A stretch of DNA of 64,000 bases from Vibrionales bacterium SWAT-3 (GCA_000169995.1 AAZW01000003.1:62001-126000), one strand, 5' to 3'. Shown: positions 36,189 through 45,393, counted from the first letter of the stretch. Notes: generated from the sequence alone by a model not told the origin. A program made the numbers and translations.

Positions 36189-37220
36189 ATGTTGACTAGT
36201 AATGTTATCGCTATCGACTTAGCAAAAAATGTTCTTCAAGCCTGTCATATCAGCATTCATGGTGAGTTGCTGTCCAATAAGCCTCTAAGTCGCCAAAAAA
36301 TGAAAGAGTTTCTCGCCAAAGCCAAGCCTTCAATTGTCGCTATGGAGGGGTGTTGCGGCTGCCATTATTGGGGGCAGTTGGCCGAAAAATTTGGACACGA
36401 AGTACGGATCATCAATCCTAAGAAAGTAAAAGGGTACTTGGAAGGCCATAAAACTGATCACAATGATGCTCTTGCTATCGCTAACGCAGCTATCCAAATC
36501 GGTATCAAATATAGTCGTCCAAAATCGCTTGAACAGCAATCTATGCAATCCATGGAAAGTAGTCGTCGTTTCTTATCTCGCAGTGTGGTTTCTTTGGGGC
36601 AGCATATTCGAGGCACCATTTTAGGCTATGGTATTGCTAACCCTAAAGGTGAAAAAGGATTAAAAACATCGGTTCAAACAGTGCTTGATGGAGAGACATC
36701 AATACCAGCAAATGTTGTATCCGTTCTGTCCACGCTGTGGGATCAATATAAAGAACTGAAAGCAAAACTCATCGTGTTCGAAAAAGAGAAAAATGCTTTA
36801 ACCCGTCAGATAGAACCATGCCAACGATTAATGGAAATTGAAGGTGTTGGTGAAACAACTGCTGCGATGCTCTATACAACTCTTGGTGATGGAAAGCAGT
36901 TCAAGAATGGAAGACAAGCTTCAGCGTTTGTTGGTCTTACGCCGAAACAACACAGTTCAGGTGGCAAAGTCTTTATGATTGGGATCGATAAATGCGGTGG
37001 TGTGAAGGAGCTACGCTCGCTTCTTTATCTTGGTGCAATGTCTTACGTTGGACGACTACCCGAAAAACCGAAGACTCAAAAGGATGCTTGGTTGAGAAGC
37101 ATCATAGATCGTATCGGCTTCAAGAAGGCCTGCATTGCACTGGCTAACAAAGTGGTACGGACTGCGTGGGCAATGCTTCGGTATGAGACTGAATATAAAC
37201 CAGTATTACTCACTAATTAA
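36189..37220 (+). CDS. IS110-family (IS1111 group) DEDD transposase
   Basis: A 343-residue recombinase. The RuvC-like N-terminal domain shows VIAIDLAKNVLQ (Asp10), IVAMEGCCG (Glu53) and HKTDHNDALAIA (paired Asp). The C-terminal Tnp20-like domain has IEGVGETTAAMLY and ASAFVGLTPKQHSSGGK, including the conserved serine. The frame is intact. These enzymes act with an RNA guide encoded in the element's non-coding end; for IS1111 members that end is downstream of the gene. Confidence 0.92.
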   Translation: MLTSNVIAIDLAKNVLQACHISIHGELLSNKPLSRQKMKEFLAKAKPSIVAMEGCCGCHYWGQLAEKFGHEVRIINPKKVKGYLEGHKTDHNDALAIANAAIQIGIKYSRPKSLEQQSMQSMESSRRFLSRSVVSLGQHIRGTILGYGIANPKGEKGLKTSVQTVLDGETSIPANVVSVLSTLWDQYKELKAKLIVFEKEKNALTRQIEPCQRLMEIEGVGETTAAMLYTTLGDGKQFKNGRQASAFVGLTPKQHSSGGKVFMIGIDKCGGVKELRSLLYLGAMSYVGRLPEKPKTQKDAWLRSIIDRIGFKKACIALANKVVRTAWAMLRYETEYKPVLLTN

Positions 37221-37436
37221 TCACTAACAAATTCTAAAATCTTACAAAATGATGATGCATAAAAGGTAAGACCAACCTACTGAAAACCTGACCAAAATGT
37301 GACGCTTTAAGAGGCTGATAACTCGATGAGGACGGTAGGTGCGCAAACATCAAAGGCTAGAAGGTAGCTCCTTCACCAAGAAGCCGAATATACGTACGCA
37401 TCTTAACTTTTATTAATTATTTCACTTTGTAAATAC
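37221..37436 (+). ncRNA. Candidate guide (seek/bridge) RNA region of the IS1111 element
   Basis: 216 non-coding bases between the transposase stop and the right subterminal repeat. IS1111-group elements are known to encode a guide RNA in this position. The segment has GACGGTAGGTGCGC and AAGGTAGCTCCTTC stretches able to form short stems. Assignment rests on position and family knowledge, not on a recognised covariance pattern. Confidence 0.45.
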
Positions 37437-37460
37437 GTGGATTCCATATACATTTTGGGG

Positions 37461-37663
37461 CAAAACTTTGTCAGTGCTTTTACTAAATTAGCTTGCAACG
37501 GATAACTTTTAGTACTCAAAATTACAAACAACCATCGCCTCTGACGATGGCTGATATGAGCGACTATGGACAGTTTCAAGTATGAAAGTACCAAATGTAA
37601 CAGTTCTGAACATATTCGTGGCAGAGAAACTGATACCGAGATTAGATTCAATCCAAGCCTTTA
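37461..37663. other. Non-coding flank between IS1111 element and darcynin remnant
   Basis: No coding frame. It contains a short hairpin CCATCGCC...GACGATGG near 37532-37550 and a segment near 37472-37493 (CAGTGCTTTTACTAAATTAG) resembling one at 45443 (CAGCGCTTTCGCTAAATTAG). Confidence 0.45.
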
Positions 37664-38086
37664 TCAATTAGCACCTTCAAACTCAAGAAATCCATTTTCG
37701 ATAGCAGGAAAAATTGAAATAACGTCAAAATAGGGCTTTGTATATACTTTGCTGTCTCTCAACTCTTCAACAAGAAAATAGTAACTTTGTATATCTTCAG
37801 TTTCGAACATCACAATATCGCTACAACATGCGGTGAATGCCTCTGCGTCAAATAACTGCATATTTCGGAGCATTCCGATCAGTCATTTCGGGATTATCCG
37901 ATCACCCATTTCGGTTTAAACCGATCACTGATTCCGCGATGATCCGATCACTTTTAACCTAACTCCGAAATCGGTGATCGGAATAGCGAAAACTGCGATC
38001 GGAATGCCCGAAATCCTTCCTTTTTCTCTTTTAAATCAATAGCTCGCTATTCTTTACTTCTTAAACAAGAACGTAAGGAAGCGACA

Positions 38087-39619
38087 ATGGCCAAAAAGAG
38101 AACTCCAATGAACAAAATCAAAGAGGTATTACGCCTTAAGTACGACTGCGGTCTCTCCAATCGTGGTATCGCTTCTTGCCTGAAACTCGGCCCGTCCACC
38201 ATATCGGAACTCCTTACTCGTTTTAAACAAAGCCAACTTGGCTGGCCTCTACCCGAAAGTTGCAGCGATGCTGATCTCACGAAAGCGCTGTATCACGGCA
38301 AGAAAGCCTGTCGCGATAAAGTCATGCCAGACTTCACTCAATACGCAGTCGAACTCAGACGTAAAGGCATGACGAAGATGCTGCTCTGGCAGGAATATCA
38401 TGAGCAATATCAAGAGCAAGCTTACGCTTACACTCAGTTCTGCGAGCACTTCACTCGCTGGTTCAAAACCCAAAAGCGCAGCATGCGTCAGCTTCATGTT
38501 GCGGGTGATAAGCTGTTTATCGACTACTGTGGGCCGAGGCTTCAGGTGGTCAATCCTGACACAGGAGAAGTGCGTGAAGCGGAAGTGTTCGTCGCGACCT
38601 TAGGCGCGTCCAATTACACCTATGTTGAAGCCTTCCCGAGCCAAGGTAAGTCTTACTGGTTAGAGGCGCATGCAAATGCGTTCGAGCACTTCGGCGGCGT
38701 ACCACAGCTCTTGGTTCCCGATAATCTGCGTAGCGCGGTTACCAAAGCCACTCGTTATGAGCCAAGACTTAACGACAGCTATCAGAAGCTGGCGAATCAC
38801 TATCAAACTGCCGTAATGCCAGCTCGCCCCTACAAACCAAAAGACAAAGCCAAGGCCGAGAATGCCGTGCTCTTAGTGGAGCGCTGGATCATGATGCGGC
38901 TACGACACCAAACCTTCCATACCTTCAAGGAACTAAATCTCGCCATCCGTGAGCTTATGAACGACTTAAATCAACGTGAGATGAAACAGTATGGTGCAAG
39001 TCGTAAAGCGCTGTTCGATAAACTCGATAAGCCTGCGTTAAAGCCCCTCCCCAAACAGCGTTACCTGTATACCGAAACCAAACGAGCCAAAGTTGGGCCT
39101 GATTATCACATCGAATATCGCCGCCACTACTACTCGGTGCCACATCAACTTGTTGGTCACCATGTCGAACTGGAGGCCTCCAACCGTCTGGTGCAGATCT
39201 ACCATCAAGGTAACTTGGTTGCCCAGCATCCACGCAGTCAAAGAGAGCGCGGAAACAGCACCCAACCAGAGCACATGCCGAGTAATCATCAACATCAGAA
39301 GTGGTCGCCTGGACGCCTGCTCAAATGGGGAGCCAATATCGGCCCAGCTACACGAGAAGTCGTCAATAAGATGCTCAACTCCAAGCCTCATCCAGAACAG
39401 TCGTATCGCTCCTGCCTTGGGCTGCTCAATCTGAGTAAAGCGCATGGCGAGTCGCGCTTAGAGCAAGCCTGTAAAGATGCGCTGATGCTGACAAAACCGA
39501 ACTACACCTTCATCAACAATCTGCTGAAGAACAGTCGTGAAGGACAACTGAGCAAAGACAACACGAGCACTCCGAACCTTGTTCATAGCAATGTCCGTGG
39601 CCCGAACTGTTATCACTAG
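38087..39619 (+). CDS. istA: IS21-family transposase IstA
   Basis: A 510-residue DDE transposase. The N-terminal HTH is RGIASCLKLGPSTISELLTR. The catalytic core shows KLFIDYCGPRLQV (Asp), LLVPDNLRSAV (Asp) and DKAKAENAVLLVERWI (Glu). The C-terminal beta-barrel and tail have normal length. AAGGAAG precedes the start. It is followed 11 bases later by istB. The frame looks intact. Confidence 0.94.
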   Translation: MAKKRTPMNKIKEVLRLKYDCGLSNRGIASCLKLGPSTISELLTRFKQSQLGWPLPESCSDADLTKALYHGKKACRDKVMPDFTQYAVELRRKGMTKMLLWQEYHEQYQEQAYAYTQFCEHFTRWFKTQKRSMRQLHVAGDKLFIDYCGPRLQVVNPDTGEVREAEVFVATLGASNYTYVEAFPSQGKSYWLEAHANAFEHFGGVPQLLVPDNLRSAVTKATRYEPRLNDSYQKLANHYQTAVMPARPYKPKDKAKAENAVLLVERWIMMRLRHQTFHTFKELNLAIRELMNDLNQREMKQYGASRKALFDKLDKPALKPLPKQRYLYTETKRAKVGPDYHIEYRRHYYSVPHQLVGHHVELEASNRLVQIYHQGNLVAQHPRSQRERGNSTQPEHMPSNHQHQKWSPGRLLKWGANIGPATREVVNKMLNSKPHPEQSYRSCLGLLNLSKAHGESRLEQACKDALMLTKPNYTFINNLLKNSREGQLSKDNTSTPNLVHSNVRGPNCYH

Positions 39620-39630
39620 GAGAAATACAA

Positions 39631-40371
39631 ATGAACGCACTGAACGAACAACTCAAAACCCTCCGCTTGAGCCATGCAGTGAAAGCGTTAGAGCAGCAAC
39701 AAGAACAACTGAGCACCTACGCAGAGCTGGACTTCGAGGAAAGGCTAAGCCTACTTCTGGAAAGTGAAATCTTGAATCGTAATCAAACCAAAATCCAACG
39801 CCTGAAACGACAAGCCAAGCTGAGAGTGGATGCGCAGCCAAGCCAGCTCATCTATAAAGAAGGACGAAATCTCAATCGCAAACAGATGAGCGAACTTCTG
39901 ACGGGCAGTTATCTGCACAAGCACCAGAACATCTTGATCACAGGCCCAACAGGTGCAGGCAAAACCTATCTTGGTTGCGCACTGGCAACCAGTGCCTGCG
40001 ACCAACAACACACGGTCAGATACTACCGACTAACCCGCTTGCTTGATGATCTGACCGCAGGTCGTCTGGATGGCAGCTATCAAAAGCAGCTTCAATCGCT
40101 AGCTAAGAAAGCCTTACTGATCCTCGACGACTGGGGAATGGAAAAACTGACTCAAGAGCATGCTGGTCACTTATTAGAAGTGCTTGAAGACCGTTACCAA
40201 AACAGCAGCACAATCGTCATCAGCCAGTTACCTGTAAAAGAGTGGTACAACATGATCGGCAACGCCACCGTCGCAGACGCTTTAATGGATAGGCTGGTAC
40301 ACAATAGTCATCGAATAGAACTGGGAGGTGAGTCAATGAGAAAACTGGCGCAATCCGATCACTTAGAGTAA
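39631..40371 (+). CDS. istB: IS21-family helper ATPase IstB
   Basis: A 246-residue AAA+ ATPase related to DnaC. Walker A is ITGPTGAGKTYLGCAL near residues 104-119 and Walker B is ALLILDDWGMEKL; a sensor motif STIVISQLPVKEWYN follows. It selects the target and activates IstA. TAGGAG precedes the ATG. The frame is intact. Confidence 0.94.
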   Translation: MNALNEQLKTLRLSHAVKALEQQQEQLSTYAELDFEERLSLLLESEILNRNQTKIQRLKRQAKLRVDAQPSQLIYKEGRNLNRKQMSELLTGSYLHKHQNILITGPTGAGKTYLGCALATSACDQQHTVRYYRLTRLLDDLTAGRLDGSYQKQLQSLAKKALLILDDWGMEKLTQEHAGHLLEVLEDRYQNSSTIVISQLPVKEWYNMIGNATVADALMDRLVHNSHRIELGGESMRKLAQSDHLE

Positions 40372-40798
40372 AAATAAGAAGAGAGAAATAGAGCAGGATC
40401 AAGTGATCGGAATAAACCGAAACGAGCGATCGCAATCACCGAAATACGCAAATAACCGAATATGCACACCTGGATACTTTGCGAATACGTCGTGATTTAG
40501 TTGTGAAAAATAAGAGTTACGATCATTACGACTCAGTTGTAGCCACTCTTTCCGAGCACTCAAATGGAAAAAAAAAGTATAAATCCTAGCCATGTATTTT
40601 CTCTCAAACTTCTGGTTATTGCTGTAAAGATAGAATACGATTAAATGCTCGCATTTGATATTCGCATTCAGGGGCAAGCTAATGAGCAAAAGTATAAATG
40701 GTTGTATTAATTGCAGAAAAACCCCAAAACAAGGGCGTTCTAAGACATTGTTTTCCGCGATATTGGAAGCGGCTACTCAGGTTTTGACAGAAGAGGGT

Positions 40799-41852
40799 GG
40801 CCTTGTTGCTTAAATCGATGGAACTAAATCTGGAAGCTACGATCTGATCGGCTACACCCACCGATCATCGTAGTCTCATGCCTAAATCTCGTTACAAAAC
40901 AACTAACTGGAAGCAGTACAATAAAGCCTTAATCAACCGTGGCTCTCTGACCTTTTGGATTGATGAGGAAGCATTCGCCGAGTGGAATCAAAACAAACAA
41001 GGCAAGCGTGGTAGGCCTCGCCGATTCAGCGACTTAGCCATTACTACCGCACTGATGGTGAAACGCGTTTTCTGTATGCCATTGAGAGCACTGCAAGGTT
41101 TTATAGACTCAGTATTTAAGCTGGCTAACGTCCCGCTTGTTTGCCCACACTACACCTGTATAAGCCGCCGAGCTAAGGAAGTTGAGATTTCATTTAAAAC
41201 CAAAACCAGAGGAGCAATACAACATCTGGCCATTGATGCCACTGGACTCAAGGTTTATGGCGAAGGTGAATGGAAGGTCAAGAAGCATGGTACTGATGGG
41301 AAACGCAGAGTCTGGCGTAAGCTGCATATCGCAGTCGATACCAGCACCCACGAAATAATCGCAGCAGAACTGAGCTTATCTAACGTAACCGATGCCGAAG
41401 TGCTCCCCAACTTACTCAAGCAGACACATCGTAAAATCATTGAGATATCAGGTGATGGCGCTTATGACACAAGGGATTGCCATGATGCTATACGGGTTAA
41501 GCGAGCGGTACCGCTTATCCCTCCACGAGAAGGGGCAGCCTTCTGGGAGCAAGGACACCCTCGCAACTTAGCAGTAGGTTGCCAGAAGCTCTACGGCTCT
41601 AACAAGAAGTGGAAAATGCGGTATGGCTATCACAAGCGCTCGCTATCAGAAACAGCAATGTATCGAGTGAAACAGTTGTTAGGAGGGAAATTAAGCCTTA
41701 GAAACTACAACGCTCAAGTTGGCGAGACCTACGCTATGATCAAGGCGCTGAATAAGCTTACAGGGTTAGGCATGCCTGAAACTCAGTACATCGTCTAACA
41801 ATCAAGCACTATGGGACAGGAATGTCTTATCTCTGAATTAAGCAACAAGGCC
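40799..41852 (+). mobile_element. IS5-family element, IS903 group (1054 bp)
   Basis: Terminal inverted repeats GGCCTTGTTGCTTAAATC and GGCCTTGTTGCTTAATTC (17 of 18 identical). A perfect 9-bp target duplication GAAGAGGGT at 40790-40798 and 41853-41861 matches the IS903 group. Its single transposase gene is intact. Confidence 0.94.
40878..41798 (+). CDS. IS5-family (IS903 group) transposase
   Basis: A 306-residue DDE transposase. Motifs are LAIDATGLKVYGEGEW (Asp), EISGDGAYDTRDCHD (Asp) and YHKRSLSETAMYRVKQLLG, the YREK signature with the catalytic Glu. The opening RYKTTNWKQYNKALINRGSL is characteristic of the IS903 group. Full length. Confidence 0.95.
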   Translation: MPKSRYKTTNWKQYNKALINRGSLTFWIDEEAFAEWNQNKQGKRGRPRRFSDLAITTALMVKRVFCMPLRALQGFIDSVFKLANVPLVCPHYTCISRRAKEVEISFKTKTRGAIQHLAIDATGLKVYGEGEWKVKKHGTDGKRRVWRKLHIAVDTSTHEIIAAELSLSNVTDAEVLPNLLKQTHRKIIEISGDGAYDTRDCHDAIRVKRAVPLIPPREGAAFWEQGHPRNLAVGCQKLYGSNKKWKMRYGYHKRSLSETAMYRVKQLLGGKLSLRNYNAQVGETYAMIKALNKLTGLGMPETQYIV

Positions 41853-42383
41853 GAAGAGGGTATCAGACGATTTACGACATTAAGAGTGGCAGAAAGAGCT
41901 GGAATTAGTATTGGGTCCCTTTATCAATATTTTCCTAATAAAGCTTCTATCTTATTCCAATTGCAAATTAATGAGTGGAAAAAAAACCAGCAACTTATTC
42001 AAAGCATATTAGAAGACAACGAAATAGCACCATTAGAAAGGTTAGATACTGCTATCCGTTCCTTTGTACAATCGGAATGCGATGAGTCTGACATTCGCAA
42101 AGCATTGGTTGATGCATCACCATTCTACCGAAAGACCGAAGATTTTTACGTTGCTAAGGCCAACACTAGGATAAATATTAAACCATTTATCAATGAGTTG
42201 ATGCCTAACTCTTGCTCGGAATCGTTAGAATTCATCGAAGATCTATTAGTAAGAATTGTTACCAGCTTTGGTAAACAATTTTCTGAAGAAAGTAGAACAG
42301 AGGAAGAAGTCGTGCATTACAGCAAAGCAATAGCCAATATGCTTAAAACGCAAATTAACTCATACAAATTAAGAACACTTTGA

Positions 42384-42765
42384 TAATTATCGGCTAGTGT
42401 GAAGAGAACACAAAGATTCTTGGATAACCTTTATGCTATGGCAAAGTGAAATAAAACACTTCCAGAAATTGAGCGAGAGAATACAACACAATAAGCAGAG
42501 TTTACAGGGATAATATTATATAAATAATAACACATATCGAAACGAGATATTTATGACCTGATGTTCGCTGTTTCCAACACGTCTTTGGACAATTCCGTTT
42601 TAGCAAGGTTGCTACTTTAGCAAAGTATGAATTATTAAAAGATGGATAAATTCTTTACGTGATTGTCCAGCATCACTGGATCAGATCGGCGGTAAATATA
42701 ACATCTTAATCACTGAAGCCAACGCATAGCAAAAATGCCACGCGTTGCGAATTAACCTTAAAGAG
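42384..42765. other. Non-coding stretch before the methyltransferase gene
   Basis: AT-rich, with no convincing ORF. It includes small inverted pieces around GCAACGCGTGGCATTTTTGC (minus strand, near 42731-42750) that may help terminate the methyltransferase transcript. Confidence 0.45.
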
Positions 42766-43371
42766 TTATATTTTTTTTGCTACGACGGAAAAGATATGCC
42801 AATTATGCTCCACACCTTGCGCTGTTTTCCCTGAAACTTTATGCTCTTCCCACTTTTTAATTTTAAAACCTGAAAAGATTTTTCGTAACTTGTCTTCAGT
42901 AAAAACAGTAACCTCTGGCCAAAATGCCTCTTTGTCATAATCAGCACTTGCCATTGTGTCATTTGGGCCCAAGAACGAACCACAAAACACCCCATTACTA
43001 GAGCTAAGAGAATGGCTTACCTTAGACCAAACATGAGCGAACTGGCTTGGTGGACAGAAGAACAAACTTGCGTCAGCTACGACTAGTGTTGCGTCTGGAT
43101 AATTGAATGTACTAAAGTCATCTTTAGACAAATGAATACGGTCATCCCCTTTAAATCGTGTCCGACATCGATTAATTGATTCTTCCTCGACATCAAAGGC
43201 GTACACTTCAAAACCTTTAGATCTCAAAAACGAAATATCAGAACCAGCACCGCACCCACAATCTATAGCAATACGCTCTTCACCGACTAAACTGAGAGCG
43301 TAGATTAAATCTTCTCGTACAGCACGATTTTCCGTCGAGTCATAATATTCATTAATTTCTTTAGTGCTCAT
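42766..43371 (-). CDS. Class I SAM-dependent methyltransferase
   Basis: A 201-residue cytosolic methyltransferase. Motif I is AIDCGCGAGSDISFLRSKG, followed by EVYAFDVEEESINRCR with the acidic residue that binds the SAM ribose, and VVADASLFFCPP for motif IV. A small size and a short C-terminal beta-pair (KIKKWEEHKVSGKT, HNWHIFSVVAKK) recall TehB-like small-molecule methyltransferases. The substrate is unknown. It is island cargo with no operon partner. Confidence 0.85.
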   Translation of the reverse strand: MSTKEINEYYDSTENRAVREDLIYALSLVGEERIAIDCGCGAGSDISFLRSKGFEVYAFDVEEESINRCRTRFKGDDRIHLSKDDFSTFNYPDATLVVADASLFFCPPSQFAHVWSKVSHSLSSSNGVFCGSFLGPNDTMASADYDKEAFWPEVTVFTEDKLRKIFSGFKIKKWEEHKVSGKTAQGVEHNWHIFSVVAKKI

Positions 43372-43602
43372 TAATAACCCCAGAAAATTTGATTATTTCT
43401 ACACGGCGCTAAACCGTGCTTCACAGATATATAATGCGGTCTTTCGATTTAGCATTCAACTTTAAATCAATAAGATAGCAACAACTAAATATGTTAGAAC
43501 GCTCCATGTCGTACCACTTTTACAACTGCTAGTTTCAAATAACTATCAGTAGTGCAAATGCTCATGAACAGAATGCGAATCAAAAAAGGTTTAAGAAACA
43601 TC

Positions 43603-43651
43603 GTGGCATTTTTTAGCTAAAAAATGCCACTTTCCAGAGTAGGGAAAGTGG
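43603..43651. repeat. Overlapping palindromes (28-bp and 25-bp)
   Basis: GTGGCATTTTTTAG and its exact complement form a perfect 28-bp palindrome (43603-43630). Its last bases start a second hairpin, CCACTTTCC / GGAAAGTGG (43627-43651). The two share CCAC, so they compete. A related CACTTTC / GAAAGTG hairpin lies at 43748-43767. Confidence 0.85.
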
Positions 43652-43764
43652 CCATGTATATGTGGCTTAAATAACAATACTGTTTTACATAGCTAGCATA
43701 TGCAATCAAGATAAACGGGGCAACTGTCGCTCAAAATGATAATTGGACACTTTCGAGCTAGAAA

Positions 43765-43799
43765 GTGCCACGGGTAAAAATTCAACCTGAGAAGTTCTT
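43765..43799. repeat. 43-bp direct repeat, copy A (left half, split by the group II intron)
   Basis: GTGCCACGGGTAAAAATTCA and onward to GAAGTTCTT, continued by GGACATTT at 44611-44618 on the other side of the intron. It matches copy B at 45394-45436 in 35 of 43 positions. Confidence 0.8.
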
Positions 43800-44610
43800 G
43801 TCGGATAGGCGGCACCTGTTGCCAGGTGCCTCCCTCCTCAGAACCGTACGTGCAACTTTCACTGCATACAGCTCAAGCCTCCACAAAGGCACCGTTAAGC
43901 ACCCAGTAAATAAATTACCTTTGCGATACACACTTAAAGCTTTAAAACTACCCAATGGTCACTCAGTGAATAAGAAACCACGGTTCGTTGTCAGAAGACG
44001 CACTAATTTCATTCGAAATCATCATTTGCTTTTCTTCTTTAATAAAGTTCTTCAAGCTATCTCGCAACGGGAGACCAGCTAGAAGTCAGCTCGCTTTCGC
44101 GCCAGATATAAACCTGTATCCCCTTCATTACAAAGGGACATTCGCTTTCTCTAGCCTCCTTTACCTGCATACCTATCGGCAACCCTCACAGGTCGCTTTC
44201 CCATAGGGAGGTATACAGGCTTACCCTGTTCCGTATGTTGCGTAAAAATGTCAACTTAGATGCCCACTATAGTGCGAAGAGTACGCTGATCACGAAAGAG
44301 TAATGTCCAATCTCTTTCCGACTCTCATTGCCATTTTGGCTACAGCGTATTAACCACTTCCGCTGCTTCATCGTATAACGCACCTTACATGGATTCACAT
44401 TACATTCATCATATTGACTCCCTAGCACTCACCCGAGCTGTGGTTCTCAGGAGGAACATCTTCTCACGATTCCGTTCCCACTCAGCTAACGACTGAGTTT
44501 CGTTACATTGTCGGTTCCGCTGCTTTATTCAGGAACCTAGGGTCATCTGGTGATACAGATGGTTCACTCTTGTCGTGGTGAACAACGCTTCATACGACTT
44601 CAGGTCGCAC
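43800..44610 (-). ncRNA. ORF-less group II intron (811 nt), apparently complete
   Basis: On the minus strand it begins GTGCGACC (consensus GUGYG) and ends CCGAC. Domain V (43841-43874) is 34 nt with the AGC triad in GAGCTGTA, a GAAA tetraloop, a two-base CG bulge and the closing TACGGTTC. Domain VI follows with GGCACCTG/CAGGTGCC and a bulged A seven bases from the 3' end. A GAAAGAG/CTCTTTC hairpin presents GGACATT (44302-44308), which pairs with the 5' exon AATGTCC (EBS1-IBS1). No reverse transcriptase/maturase ORF is present, so mobility would need help in trans. Confidence 0.9.
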
Positions 44611-44695
44611 GGACATTTCCGAGTTAGGGCTGGACTCCAACTCGTTTCATTCGGATAAGGAAAAGTATCTGAAGCCTAAACGCTGTATGCACACA

Positions 44696-45328
44696 TTACT
44701 TACTTGTAGCTAAACGGGCAGCAAGTCCCAAAAATACCACACCCAATACACCATCGATATGACGGTTTAAACTAAAGTTACGACCTAGCAAAGAACCCAG
44801 CTTACTAAAAGAAACAGAGAAAATAGTATTGATACATAAAACAATGCTACTAATAATGATTCCAAGTATGAGTATCTGACTGGTTAAAGCACCATCAGAA
44901 TGCGTAAACTGAGGCAAGAACATACTAAAGAAGAGTAACGCTTTGGGGTTCATAATATTGTTAAGTAAACCACGGTAGACTAGCTCTTTATTACCCAAAG
45001 ACTGAATCGTCTGACTTGCAGATACGTCTCCTTTATTCTTTAGCCATCCACGTAATAAATTTATTCCAAGCCAAGATAGATAAATTGCCCCAACAATTTT
45101 GATTACCAATACCAAAGGTGGCATCGCTTGCATCAGTTTTCCTAAGCCAAATGCTACTAACAGTGTTTGAATTAACCCCGCAATGAAAATACCAAGTGAC
45201 ACCATTACTCCAGCTTTAAAGCCACGAGTCGTAGAATATGTTGATATGAGTACTAAATCTGGCCCCGGAGAAATTGCTAAGAATATAGTGGTAACAAAGA
45301 ATAGCGGTAATATCGTGGTATCAATCAT
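44696..45328 (-). CDS. LysE/RhtB-family amino acid exporter
   Basis: A 210-residue inner-membrane protein with about six helices. The N-terminal motif FLAISPGPDLVLISTYSTTRG is the LysE/RhtB signature, and LLNNIMNPKALLFFSMFLPQF is the second conserved block. The family exports amino acids or homoserine lactone-like compounds; the substrate here is unknown. It lies between two copies of a 43-bp repeat and upstream, on its strand, of the group II intron, so the intron may be in its 3' untranslated region. Confidence 0.9.
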   Translation of the reverse strand: MIDTTILPLFFVTTIFLAISPGPDLVLISTYSTTRGFKAGVMVSLGIFIAGLIQTLLVAFGLGKLMQAMPPLVLVIKIVGAIYLSWLGINLLRGWLKNKGDVSASQTIQSLGNKELVYRGLLNNIMNPKALLFFSMFLPQFTHSDGALTSQILILGIIISSIVLCINTIFSVSFSKLGSLLGRNFSLNRHIDGVLGVVFLGLAARLATSK

Positions 45329-45393
45329 TTTTACTGGCTCCTTTCTGTTTGCCAGACTTTACCGACTAATCATTTGAGATGAAAGCTGAATGA

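Larger units (their letters stand above)
36115..37460 (+). mobile_element. IS110-family element, IS1111 group
   Basis: A DEDD transposase gene is bracketed by subterminal inverted repeats: TGTATGGAATCCAC at 36121-36134 and its complement GTGGATTCCATATACA starting at 37437. Subterminal repeats without target duplication are the mark of the IS1111 group. Exact outer ends cannot be fixed by eye, so the limits given are approximate by about 10-15 bases. Confidence 0.8.
37857..40450 (+). mobile_element. IS21-family insertion sequence (2594 bp)
   Basis: Ends are TGCATATTTCGG at the left and, inverted, TGCGTATTTCGG at the right, with TG...CA termini. Subterminal repeats of a CCGATCAC/TTTCGG type recur in the first 150 bases and last 70 bases, as in IS21. 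A 6-bp target duplication AATAAC lies at 37851-37856 and 40451-40456. It encodes istA and istB and interrupts a darcynin gene. Confidence 0.92.
37664..40593 (-). pseudogene. Darcynin-family protein gene, split by IS21
   Basis: The 5' part (40593 down to 40451) encodes MARIYTFFFHLSARKEWLQL and continues to HIRLF. The 3' part (37850 down to 37664) continues DAEAFTACCSDIVMFETEDI and ends with AIENGFLEFEGAN. Removing IS21 and one AATAAC copy gives one 109-residue frame of the expected size for darcynins, which are small proteins of unknown function known from Acinetobacter and other proteobacteria. The family call comes from the F.DAEAF..CSD...FET pattern. It is divergent from a TetR gene. Confidence 0.85.
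40682..42383 (+). pseudogene. TetR-family regulator gene, split by IS903-type element
   Basis: The 5' part (40682-40798) encodes MSKSINGCINCRKTP and ILEAATQVLTEEG. The 3' part (41862-42383) continues IRRFTTLRVAERAGISIGSL, YQYFPNK and a normal C-terminal domain. Removing the element with one copy of the 9-bp target duplication yields a 212-residue TetR protein in one frame. GGGGC lies before the ATG. It is divergent from the darcynin gene, a partner it probably repressed. The downstream part can still be read from 41811 but lacks the first HTH helix. Confidence 0.9.

Noticed and set aside
38047..39841. Several 60-135 codon ORFs antisense or out of frame within IS21
   Set aside because: They are shadows of istA and istB, which have clear catalytic motifs.
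43765..44206. Plus-strand ORFs of 105 and 72 codons
   Set aside because: They lie antisense inside the group II intron ribozyme and show no protein-like composition.
43800..44610. Truncated intron with a deleted maturase at its 3' half
   Set aside because: Domains V and VI and the matching exon ends are present, so it is not a simple 5' fragment; only the ORF is missing.
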